This document shows positions 10,290 to 17,193 of a stretch of 64,000 bases of DNA, one piece after another. The stretch comes from Pseudomonas sp. 7SR1 (GTDB lineage Bacteria > Pseudomonadota > Gammaproteobacteria > Pseudomonadales > Pseudomonadaceae). Position 1 is the first letter of the stretch. The number at the start of each line of letters is the position of its first letter. A model generated the notes under the pieces. That model saw nothing but the letters and a program-made list of their open reading frames with translations, was not told the origin of the DNA and did no database searches. The position numbers and the translations under genes are program-made. Location of the stretch: assembly GCF_900156465.1 (NCBI RefSeq), contig NZ_LT707064.1, positions 3,549,001 through 3,613,000 on the forward strand. The letters run 5' to 3'.

Positions 10290-11573
10290 TCAGAACCCCA
10301 ATCTATCCCGCAGCCCGTAATACCACGCACCCATCGCCGCAAACGGCGTGCGCAACAGCTGGCCGCCAGGGAACGGGTAGTGGGGCAGATCGGCAAATGC
10401 ATCAAAACGCTCAGCCTGACCACGCAGCGCCTCGGCCAGGACCTTGCCTGCCAGGTGCGTGTACGTCACGCCATGGCCGCTGCAGCCCTGGGAGTAGTAG
10501 ATGTTGTCGCCCAGACGCCCCACCTGTGGAAGACGCGACAACGTCAGCAGGAAATTTCCGGTCCATGCGTAATCGATCTTCACATCCTTGAGCTGGGGGA
10601 AGGCCTTGAGCATCTTCGGACGGATGATCGCTTCGATGTTCGCCGGATCCCTCGCGCCATACACTACGCCGCCGCCGAAGATCAGGCGCTTGTCGCCTGT
10701 CAGTCGGTAATAGTCCAACAGGTAGTTGCAGTCCTCGACGCAATAATCCTGGGGCAACAGGCTGTGGGCCAACTCTTCCCCCAGAGGCTCGGTGGTGATC
10801 ACCTGGGTGCCGCAAGGCATCGACTTGGACGCCAGCTCCGGCACCAGATTGCCCAGGTAGGCATTGCCCGCCACGATGATGAACTTGGCCCTGACCTTGC
10901 CTTGTGGCGTATGCACCACCGGGCTTGCACCGCGTTCGATGCGCACCGCCGGCGATTGTTCATGAATGACCCCGCCAAGGGACTCCACCGCAGCGGCTTC
11001 GCCCAACGCCAGATTGAGGGGATGGATATGCCCGCCGCTCATGTCCAGCATGCCACCCACGTACTCTTCGCACGCCACCACTTCGCGAATGCGGCGTTGA
11101 TCCAGCAGCTCCAGCTGGGTATGGCCGAAACGCTCCCATAGACGTTTCTGCGATTCCAGATGCCCCATCTGTTTAGCGGTAAGGGCTGCGAAGACGCCAC
11201 CGTCCTTCAAGTCGCACTGGATCTGATACTTCGCCACCCGCTCACGAATGATCCGACCGCCCTCGAAGGCCATGTTGCCCAGCAATTGTGCCTGCTGCGG
11301 CCCGACACTGCGTTCGATCACATCGATGTCGCGGCTGTAGCTGTTGACGATCTGCCCGCCGTTGCGACCCGATGCGCCAAACCCCACCTTCGCGGCCTCG
11401 ACAATCGTGACCTTGAAGCCGTTCTCCAGCAAAAACAGGGCAGAGGACAGGCCGGTATAGCCAGCGCCGATCACACACACGTCGGTTTCGACGTCACCTT
11501 GCAGGGCCGGGCGCGACGCAGCCGCGTTGGCCGATGCGGCGTAGTAAGACGCTGGATAAGGAGTGTTCGCCAT
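10290..11573 (-). CDS. FAD-dependent amine oxidoreductase, probable gamma-glutamylputrescine oxidase (PuuB/PauB-like)
   Basis: A 427-residue DAO-family flavoprotein. The FAD-binding dinucleotide motif GAGYTG lies at residues 36-41, and GFGASGRNGGQ follows, the stretch typical of DadA/PuuB-like enzymes. The C-terminal half has the second FAD contact GCSGHGVTYTHLAGK. The overall sequence fits the gamma-glutamylputrescine oxidase group used in putrescine breakdown in Pseudomonas, but no pau/puu partner gene lies in this window, so the substrate is inferred. An AGAGG Shine-Dalgarno precedes ATG 11573. It is a single-gene unit flanked by tRNA loci. Confidence 0.85.
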   Translation of the reverse strand: MANTPYPASYYAASANAAASRPALQGDVETDVCVIGAGYTGLSSALFLLENGFKVTIVEAAKVGFGASGRNGGQIVNSYSRDIDVIERSVGPQQAQLLGNMAFEGGRIIRERVAKYQIQCDLKDGGVFAALTAKQMGHLESQKRLWERFGHTQLELLDQRRIREVVACEEYVGGMLDMSGGHIHPLNLALGEAAAVESLGGVIHEQSPAVRIERGASPVVHTPQGKVRAKFIIVAGNAYLGNLVPELASKSMPCGTQVITTEPLGEELAHSLLPQDYCVEDCNYLLDYYRLTGDKRLIFGGGVVYGARDPANIEAIIRPKMLKAFPQLKDVKIDYAWTGNFLLTLSRLPQVGRLGDNIYYSQGCSGHGVTYTHLAGKVLAEALRGQAERFDAFADLPHYPFPGGQLLRTPFAAMGAWYYGLRDRLGF

Positions 11574-11714
11574 TCTGCAACCTCTGTTTTATATTTTTTA
11601 CGAATGCGCCGATCCTACCCGAGATAAAAATCCGCCGCCAGCCACCGCAAATACTTCATTGCCCCGGCGAAATTAAATATTTTGCATATTCATAGGGTTA
11701 GGTGAAAAAAGGTG

Positions 11715-11742
11715 TTGACACCCCTTCGGAATTCCGTAGAAT
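11715..11742 (+). promoter_or_regulatory. sigma-70 promoter of tRNA-Val(GAC)
   Basis: A perfect TTGACA (11715-11720) and TAGAAT (11737-11742) with 16-bp spacing, followed by a GCCGCC discriminator typical of stable-RNA promoters under stringent control. Confidence 0.85.
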
Positions 11743-11755
11743 GCCGCCTCACAGC

Positions 11756-11832
11756 AGGCACGTAGCTCAGTTGGTTAGAGCACCACCTTGACATGGTGGG
11801 GGTCGTTGGTTCGAGTCCAATCGCGCCTACCA
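11756..11832 (+). tRNA. tRNA-Val (anticodon GAC)
   Basis: A 77-nt cloverleaf. The anticodon stem CCACC/GGTGG encloses loop TTGACAT (anticodon GAC), and the T-loop is TTCGAGT. The acceptor arms are AGGCACG (11756-11762) and CGCGCCT (11822-11828), so base 5 (A11760) faces base 68 (C11824), an A-C mismatch in an otherwise complete stem. CCA is encoded at 11830-11832. Confidence 0.95.
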
Positions 11833-11861
11833 AACAAAATCCGCTCTGCTGGGCGGTCTAG

Positions 11862-11890
11862 AAGGGTCAACCGAGAGGTTGGCCCTTTTT
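11862..11890 (+). terminator. Terminator of tRNA-Val(GAC)
   Basis: An 11-bp stem (11862-11872 with 11877-11887) with a GAGA loop and a run of six Ts within 11885-11891, 30 nt after the tRNA. Confidence 0.9.
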
Positions 11891-12183
11891 TGTTTGCCGC
11901 TGGCAAAAGTCCAGTCCCATCCAGCCGCTCTGGCTCGGCGCAACAATCCCAACAAACTCCTCCCTCTGCGAATAGACAGAAAAGTGGCGTAGGCGCTGTT
12001 CCGTCATTCTTTAGCCGTGAGCGACTATAGGGGGGCCGTGGCACCGTAACGCTGGTTGATAGGTGGCTTCTTTTCGACAGTGGCGTACGTAGAGACTGGA
12101 AAGAGCTCATCGAACGGTGCAAGTCACGGAGGGGAACTATCGAGTAGCGATGGTGAAGGCTTGCGTTGAACCTGGATCCCGAG

Positions 12184-12204
12184 AAAAAGCCCGGCGCACC
12201 GGGC
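12184..12204 (-). terminator. Terminator of the small membrane-protein gene
   Basis: On the minus strand GCCCGG-TGCG-CCGGGC is followed by TTTTT (complement of 12184-12188). It lies 18 nt after the stop of the gene at 12222-12383, which supports that gene being real. Between the tRNA terminator and this hairpin (11895-12183) I see no gene. Confidence 0.75.
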
Positions 12205-12221
12205 CTGATCGGGGCCAATTT

Positions 12222-12383
12222 TCAGCGGGAAATTTCTTTCTCTGTCACGCCGACGGCTGATCTTTCCCTGCGTCTGCGAAGCCAGCTATAGAGTGCATGC
12301 ACGGGGTGCAGAAATGCCGCAAGCACGGCCACCAGCATGACGATGAAGATGATGATCAGTGGGACGCTTTCGTGCGAGAACAT
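12222..12383 (-). CDS. Small single-pass membrane protein, 53 aa
   Basis: Not a recognised family. The start ATG 12383 has a good Shine-Dalgarno (CAGGAG, 8-9 nt upstream), and a terminator follows the stop; these two signals, rather than similarity, support the gene. The product begins MFSHESVPL, has one long hydrophobic helix (IIIFIVMLVAVLAAFL, about residues 10-26), and ends in a basic, charged tail (SWLRRRRERSAVG). It is probably an inner-membrane micropeptide with the tail in the cytoplasm. A longer in-frame ORF upstream of this ATG lacks any start signal. Confidence 0.6.
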   Translation of the reverse strand: MFSHESVPLIIIFIVMLVAVLAAFLHPVHALYSWLRRRRERSAVGVTEKEISR

Positions 12384-12707
12384 GGTGGTCACTCCTGTAG
12401 TCACTATGTTGGAACCCGCAGGGTAGACGCATCGGACCTTGCTTGCGGTGAACGAATGTTCATCATGGGACGCTTGATTTGTGCTAAGGCAGGGCTCGAA
12501 GAGTGATTGGGTCGAGTATGCAGTCCCAGCGTCGTCACGATGGAAAGCTCCGTATCGGCGAGAACCCGTGTAATGTTCGAGCGTGAGGCGCTCGTGGGGG
12601 AGGGAGTGAAGGTTGGCTGCTTGCCGGCTTGGACATCCGCATGGTGTTCTGTTGTTGTGTATTCGCATTGAAGCGGGTGACGCAACACCCTGGAGATAGG
12701 TTGATCA
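12384..12707. other. Intergenic, 324 bp, nothing recognised
   Basis: This stretch lies between two divergent small genes and must hold their promoters. I see no convincing -35/-10 pair, repeat or RNA structure in it. Confidence 0.4.
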
Positions 12708-12908
12708 ATGCCAAAGAAACATCAGGAAAGCAAAGCAGTGACGGCTGCTGATATCGAGCGCTCTATCCAGGCGCTTAATATCATGGCGGAACGCCTCTGG
12801 GGCGATGGGCGGGAAGCGGAGGCGAAAGCTCTGCTCAATGCCCTGGATGCCTTAAACAGGGCACTGGATCGGATCAGGATTGGAGAGAGTCGCAGGGTTC
12901 TTCATTGA
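12708..12908 (+). CDS. Small helical hypothetical protein, 66 aa
   Basis: Not a recognised family. The product is mostly amphipathic helix, with ADIERSIQALNIMAERLWGD then EAEAKALLNALDALNRALDR, which would pack as a two-helix hairpin. The N-terminus MPKKHQESK is basic. A GGAGATAGG stretch lies 8-16 nt upstream of ATG 12708. There are no membrane segments or cysteines. The regular heptad-like leucine and alanine spacing and codon usage like the neighbouring genes suggest a real small protein. Confidence 0.55.
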   Translation: MPKKHQESKAVTAADIERSIQALNIMAERLWGDGREAEAKALLNALDALNRALDRIRIGESRRVLH

Positions 12909-13122
12909 ACGGAAAAGGCAGGGTTCTCCTGTAAAAGACTGACCGCTTCGTCAGCTTCTTGACCCGGCTAGTCCTGGGTAGACTTCGCAGGTTGGCTGGA
13001 TTGGCCGGTCATCTACATGGATTTGGAAATTATGGATAATCCTGCACCTCTGGTTAGGAATATCTCACGCTCGGTCCTGGCAACCTCGCCGTGATCTACT
13101 GCCTTTTTCGTACATTCAAAAA

Positions 13123-13446
13123 ATGCCTGCTGGCTGGTCGGCGAGGGCTGGAGCCAAGCCAGAATGGCCGATATCGCGCTCATTAGTCGGCTCCACCTGC
13201 TTGCTGCTGGCAATCGCCGGCCTGTTGCTATGGCGGCGTAGCGCAAAGTCATCCTGGGTCCTGTTGGGGGCATTGCTCCTGGGGCTGACATTGATTCCGA
13301 TCATGCTGCCTGACATCTTCCATATGCCGGCCAGCCTTTACATCCAGCTTGCCTGGTGCCTGCTGCCGGTTATCCTGCAAGCCGTTCTGCTGGTTGCGGT
13401 ATGGGGCTATAGCCTGCGGTTGCGTAAATCCGGTTATCTGAAATAG
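13123..13446 (+). CDS. Small integral membrane protein, 107 aa
   Basis: Not a recognised family. After a polar N-terminus the protein has three hydrophobic segments: about residues 21-36 (STCLLLAIAGLLLW), 44-62 (WVLLGALLLGLTLIPIML) and 73-98 (IQLAWCLLPVILQAVLLV). It ends in a short basic tail. The start ATG 13123 has no clear Shine-Dalgarno, so the true start could lie further in. A strong terminator begins 15 nt after the stop and supports a transcribed gene. No neighbour suggests a role. Confidence 0.55.
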   Translation: MPAGWSARAGAKPEWPISRSLVGSTCLLLAIAGLLLWRRSAKSSWVLLGALLLGLTLIPIMLPDIFHMPASLYIQLAWCLLPVILQAVLLVAVWGYSLRLRKSGYLK

Positions 13447-13460
13447 AGCTTTCAACTTCG

Positions 13461-13488
13461 AAGCCCAGCCTATCCCGCTGGGCTTTTT
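13461..13488 (+). terminator. Terminator after the small membrane protein
   Basis: The arms AAGCCCAGC (13461-13469) and GCTGGGCTT (13477-13485) form a 9-bp stem and run into five Ts at 13484-13488. Confidence 0.85.
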
Positions 13489-13655
13489 CGTTATGGCTGG
13501 CAGGGGTGGCAGAATGGGGCAGGAGCGTCGTATGGACAGAATGTCTCTGGCGTTTTCCCGTTAGAAATCCCTTGGAACCAAAAAACGTTGATAGGTAGCT
13601 GGTTACCCAAGTTTAAGCACTTCCGTTGCTCGCTACGACATGCGCGCACAATAAG

Positions 13656-13722
13656 ATGGGGGGCAAATGACGGTTACGAGATGAGCCAATAGCAACGAAC
13701 TCGAAACGAGCTCTGCCCCCAT
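13656..13722. repeat. Inverted repeat next to the HsdR_N gene
   Basis: ATGGGGGGCA (13656-13665) is complementary to TGCCCCCAT (13714-13722) apart from one extra G. Between the arms lies a smaller hairpin CTCG-AAA-CGAG (13700-13710). The structure is 11 bp past the stop of the minus-strand gene and could be a 3' end structure or the edge of an inserted segment. Confidence 0.4.
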
Positions 13723-13732
13723 AGTTTTCGTA

Positions 13733-14818
13733 TCAGGCTTGTCCTTGATAAAAGGTGATCGTCTCTTTTAAAGAGTCCGAGAACCCGTAAATATCGTCAA
13801 GCGAGCTTATCGGGTGACGCGTTTCGTTCTTGTCTTTATCGAAGACGCCTAAATACTTTTGCGTTCTATTGAAATGCAACCTTGCGATTGGTTTTCGATT
13901 GTTGTCATCCAATAGAATTCCGAAATAACTTTGTGTATCTCGGTGTGCGATCCGCTTTGCATCAATAACTGTACGCACTATCGCTTTTATTATATGGAAT
14001 CCTTCGAGTTCTTCCATGGTAGTGAGAACTCTATCTTCTGGTACATCATTAGCATCCGGTTGGGTTTCGGATACTACAACTTCGGCCGGAGTAGGAAGGG
14101 GTACGCCACTGATTGCAGATTTCAATCGATCATTTATCTGATCGTTCAGGAACTGAGCAGCGGCTTTTTTTGTAAGCAGTGCAAACTGTTCTCTTACCTT
14201 CTGGGTAATCGCGCCTTCGTAGATCCGTGAAGCAAAGAAACGCACGAAATCATCGTCGGGCTGAGTTAGTTGTGAGGCCATTTCTCTTTTGATCTGTCCT
14301 ACATATTTCAGCTCGCCAGCTGCATTGATAATCGATTCAACGTCGAATGCTGATTTCGTAAGTTTTTGCAGCTCGGGAATAACGTGCTCGTCAATGTCTA
14401 AAAGATCTATTTCTAAAAATGGTTTTTCATCCATTTTGTTAGGAGCGTCTAGGTCGGTGAAAAATCTATAGAATCTGCCGTTTGTCAGGATTGAAATTCT
14501 AGCGGTTGTGACGTGGAAGTATCTGAATAGTTGGCTGGCGTGGTTTATGTTTAAGGGTTCGCCAATTTTCTTGGTTTCAATAAGAATTTGAATTTGGCCG
14601 TTCTTTAGTATTGCGTAATCAATTTTTTCGCCTTTTTTGGTACCAATGTCACATACATATTCGGGCACGACTTCAGATGGATCGAAAACATCGTAGCCAA
14701 GCACTGTATGGATGAAGGGCATTACAAACGCGGTTTTAGTTGCTTCTTCCGTTTGGATCGTTGACGCTAACTGACTCACCTTTGCCGACATCGCATTCAA
14801 GCGCTCTAAAAATTCCAT
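13733..14818 (-). CDS. Stand-alone HsdR_N / PD-(D/E)XK nuclease-like protein
   Basis: The 361-residue product resembles the N-terminal nuclease domain of type I restriction subunit HsdR. The signs are MPFIHTVLGYDVFDP near residue 33, a PD-(D/E)XK-like core with D67 and E81-x-K83 (IETKK), and the family pattern QLFRYFHVTTARISILTNG. There is no helicase, methylase or specificity gene beside it, and the protein is far shorter than HsdR. The C-terminal third is unassigned, with a beta-rich RLHFNRTQKYLGVFD segment. The coding sequence is clearly AT-richer than its neighbours, which suggests horizontal origin. A defence role is possible but inferred. Confidence 0.75.
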   Translation of the reverse strand: MEFLERLNAMSAKVSQLASTIQTEEATKTAFVMPFIHTVLGYDVFDPSEVVPEYVCDIGTKKGEKIDYAILKNGQIQILIETKKIGEPLNINHASQLFRYFHVTTARISILTNGRFYRFFTDLDAPNKMDEKPFLEIDLLDIDEHVIPELQKLTKSAFDVESIINAAGELKYVGQIKREMASQLTQPDDDFVRFFASRIYEGAITQKVREQFALLTKKAAAQFLNDQINDRLKSAISGVPLPTPAEVVVSETQPDANDVPEDRVLTTMEELEGFHIIKAIVRTVIDAKRIAHRDTQSYFGILLDDNNRKPIARLHFNRTQKYLGVFDKDKNETRHPISSLDDIYGFSDSLKETITFYQGQA

Positions 14819-15041
14819 TTTCCTGGCTCCACTGCAGATTCGCCCGATTGGGCTGATGGAGGCCTAACGCTACTACTTGTTAGCTGTGTTCGAATACTGT
14901 GTTTTTATCCACGCTGGATACACATGCAGCTAGAAAGGCTTGTACAGCGATCATAGTGAAAGCCTCGTAAATCTGTTACCAAGTTGAACCGCCGATACTA
15001 TTCAGTGGCCAAAACCCTTATCCACCCCAGAGGACACTGCA

Positions 15042-15161
15042 ATGGCCGATGAAAAGCAAAAAGACCCGCCCAAGAACGACACCCCTGCGCATTCCACAGA
15101 GCAGGAACGTGAGCGTCTGAAGGATTTCAACAAGGACGGTATTCCACCGGGGGCGTGCTGA
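15042..15161 (+). CDS. Small hydrophilic protein, 39 aa
   Basis: Not a recognised family. The peptide is made almost wholly of charged and polar residues, beginning MADEKQKDPPKNDTPAHSTE and ending IPPGAC. The start ATG 15042 has an AGAGGA Shine-Dalgarno 7 nt upstream. It resembles in style the small disordered proteins at 28526 and 54392. It is too short for composition to be decisive, so support is mainly the ribosome-binding site. The stretch from 15162 to 15454 shows nothing I can name. Confidence 0.5.
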   Translation: MADEKQKDPPKNDTPAHSTEQERERLKDFNKDGIPPGAC

Positions 15162-15454
15162 TCTGGTGATCTGGCATGCTTCGTAATGTTTGAGGCGGTC
15201 CCTCCAATGGGGTGGCAGACGGTCGAAAATGTCTTGCTTCGATGAAGGAGCGGTGCGCGCGTCCTCAATATTCATCTCAGGTCCTTGGGGGACCGTTAGC
15301 AAGTCATGGACGTGCTAAAGGCATTGTCTGGGATACGGCGCAAGGGCGTCTCCCTGCCGCGCGGGTTGCAGTCCTTCGGGCCGAGCTTTTGTTTCCAACC
15401 GTATCTCGCTTTGTTACCGTGACGGCCTTTTGCATGCAGGGAAGAACAGAAGAG

Positions 15455-15781
15455 ATGGTTCCATTAAGAATGCTGGCAATTGCCATTTGGGCATTGCTCA
15501 GCGCTGAGGCGCGAGCGTGGTATGTCGAAAATCCGGTCGAGAGAGCGTTGACCGCTACGACGCTGGTGCCGACTATGATCGTTGGCGCAACGACGGCCTT
15601 CACCGTAGATGGGCCGGCCATATTCAAGTCCGCCAAGAGTGATGCGATTGTATTCATCGGATCAGATGGCGAGATCAGAGGGGCGCATTTTGAGCAGGCC
15701 TCCCGTTACTATCGAGCGACCCACAGCTTGCCTCTGATGTCAGATCGGCAACTGGCCCGAGTGATCGTAACGTCTTACTGA
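15455..15781 (+). CDS. DUF2388 family exported protein
   Basis: This belongs to a Pseudomonas-specific family of short secreted proteins of unknown function. The start at ATG 15455 gives 108 residues with a signal peptide (MVPLRMLAIAIWALLSAEARA, cleavage after ARA). An upstream in-frame extension would destroy the signal peptide and is rejected. The C-terminal pattern matches DUF2388: SDAIVFIGSDGEIRGAHFEQA, then SDRQLARVIVTS. It has a remnant of a YceK-like gene right downstream. The role is unknown; a periplasmic location is inferred. Confidence 0.7.
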   Translation: MVPLRMLAIAIWALLSAEARAWYVENPVERALTATTLVPTMIVGATTAFTVDGPAIFKSAKSDAIVFIGSDGEIRGAHFEQASRYYRATHSLPLMSDRQLARVIVTSY

Positions 15782-15797
15782 CCGATTCTCACCTCCC

Positions 15798-15974
15798 ATG
15801 CTCAAGCGTCTCATGCTTGGCGACGCCTCACACTTTTCGCAGAGCCTGGCTGAAAATGTTCTGGACTCGTTCGACCTGCCGCTCAGCCTCTTCGCCGATA
15901 CGCTGTTCCTGCCCCGTACCGTCTTTACTCGTCTTGGTTCATCCGCAACAGTATTCAGCGAATATCAGCGGTGA
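15798..15974 (+). pseudogene. Remnant of a YceK/YidQ-type (DUF1375) lipoprotein gene
   Basis: A 58-codon frame holds SFDLPLSLFADTLFLPRTVF, which matches the conserved core of YceK (DLPFSLVxDTLLLP). The usual N-terminal part, a lipobox followed by a YPGV-like segment, is missing and is replaced by unrelated residues. The frame therefore looks like the 3' half of a truncated gene. It starts 17 nt after the DUF2388 gene. A small intact protein cannot be excluded, because the frame has an ATG (15798), though no good Shine-Dalgarno. Confidence 0.5.
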
Positions 15975-16052
15975 ATTCTTTGGCAGTGGCTTCGGTACGT
16001 TCACATTGGCCTGATGCCGTGAAGCAGAAGTAATCCCGCTGTCGGGTGGGGA

Positions 16053-16082
16053 AGCCCTGGCATATCAGCCGGGGCTTTCTTC
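16053..16082 (+). terminator. Terminator between convergent genes
   Basis: A 9-bp stem AGCCCTGGC/GCCGGGGCT (16053-16061 with 16068-16076) with a TTTCTT tail, upstream of the convergent gene end at 16111. Confidence 0.65.
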
Positions 16083-16110
16083 GCCCGTGCTGGGAGGCTC
16101 CGGTTTTTCT

Positions 16111-16542
16111 CTAGACGCTCGTTAAAGCCGTCAGATACTCCACGGCCTTGCGATATTTCTCTACCCGCTCCAGGTCTTTCGGTCCGGGCCTGTCGATCCG
16201 TGACAAATCGCTGTTTTCCGCAAGATCGGCCAGTTTCACTCGACGAGCCAGGGGATTGCGGGCAGCCCGTTCGATGAAGATTTGGTAAGGCTCGCCTTCG
16301 TGCCTGGTGAGAGACTCGATGGCGGCGAGGATCGTTTCGCTGAAGCCATCCTTGCGCAGATCGGCGATGCTCACCCGGGTGTCTTCGATCACATCGTGCA
16401 ATACCGCGACGATCCGTTCGTCCTCATGGGCCAGGCGCCGCATGACGTTCAACGGATGCAGGATGTAAGGCGCGCCGCCTTTGTCGGTCTGCCCTTCATG
16501 GGCCAGAGCGGCAATCGATATAGCCTTTTCAAGTGTGCTCAC
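16111..16542 (-). CDS. MESH1/SpoT-like HD-domain phosphohydrolase
   Basis: The 143-residue protein is a single HD domain of the small (p)ppGpp-hydrolase type. It has ALAHEGQTDKGGAPYILHP (H15, H29), the HD pair H49-D50 in VLHDVIEDT and the KLADLAEN motif near residue 105. These match the metal ligands of SpoT hydrolase and MESH1. There is no synthetase, TGS or ACT domain. The start is GTG 16542 with GGGAAAGG upstream. It could hydrolyse (p)ppGpp or a related nucleotide such as NADPH; the sequence cannot decide. Confidence 0.82.
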   Translation of the reverse strand: MSTLEKAISIAALAHEGQTDKGGAPYILHPLNVMRRLAHEDERIVAVLHDVIEDTRVSIADLRKDGFSETILAAIESLTRHEGEPYQIFIERAARNPLARRVKLADLAENSDLSRIDRPGPKDLERVEKYRKAVEYLTALTSV

Positions 16543-16743
16543 GACCTTTCCCTCGTCCGCTTTCGATTGTTGCCGGTAAGCGAGAATGTCATGCCTTTTC
16601 GACGATTACACCCCGGGACCGTCGGGCTCGTCATTCATCTGAGGTGTCTGCACAGGGACGGCGCCTGATACAGAGGGCGCATTGCACTTGATTGTTGTTC
16701 GAGGGAATGAATCCTGGCCGGACGAGACCGAACCACTGCCCAG

Positions 16744-16765
16744 TCGCCCGCGCAAAAGCGGGCGA
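16744..16765. repeat. Perfect GC-rich hairpin
   Basis: TCGCCCGC (16744-16751) and GCGGGCGA (16758-16765) enclose GCAAAA. There is no T-tract, so it is either a REP-class element or the 3' structure of the minus-strand gene ending at 16794. The rest of 16543-16793 shows no gene. Confidence 0.5.
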
Positions 16766-16793
16766 TGGCTTCCTCAATAGCCAGCCTCGGCAA

Positions 16794-17000
16794 TCAGGCC
16801 ACGCAGCCAATTCCCTCCGCGAAGCCATGTTCCTGCACCGCGGCCATGAAGTGCAGTGGCATGTCCTGTTTCACTTCGATGGCCGGCATTTCAAAGCCGC
16901 CCACGATTTGTCCCTGAAGCCCACTCAGCCGTATCGACTCTTCTTCCTTTGCCTTTGCCATTCTCGCGTGGTTCGCTGCGATTTCGTTGAGAGTTGACAC
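16794..17000 (-). CDS. Conserved-looking small protein, 68 aa
   Basis: Not a recognised family. The start is GTG 17000, chosen because GGAGAT lies 8 nt upstream; a longer in-frame ORF to 17174 has no such signal and starts within unlike, Arg-rich sequence. The product begins (V)STLNEIAANHARMAKAKEE, a charged helix, and continues with GGFEMPAIEVKQDMPLHFMAA, a probable beta segment. It has no signal peptide or membrane helix. The function and partners are unknown; the neighbouring genes are unrelated. Confidence 0.55.
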   Translation of the reverse strand: MSTLNEIAANHARMAKAKEEESIRLSGLQGQIVGGFEMPAIEVKQDMPLHFMAAVQEHGFAEGIGCVA

Positions 17001-17193
17001 GGTACATCTCCGATGACTGACCAAGCGGTAATTAAAGGCCGCCGCGTCAGGGTTACGTCGTCCTGAGGCTGCCATGCCAGGTCGGTGCAAGCCTTGAGCC
17101 AGACGTGGCGGCTGACGGTGCATGCGGTTCCATTCACGACGAATGGTACGCACGCACAAATTCATACCGGTCACAGATGAATATTTGAAGACG

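Noticed and set aside
10011..10423. Minus frames across tRNA-Asp copy 2
   Set aside because: They read through the tRNA gene and its terminator and have no start signals.
15817..16014. A 65-codon + frame (MATPHTFRRAW...)
   Set aside because: It overlaps the frame that encodes the YceK-like core, has no Shine-Dalgarno and shows no motif.
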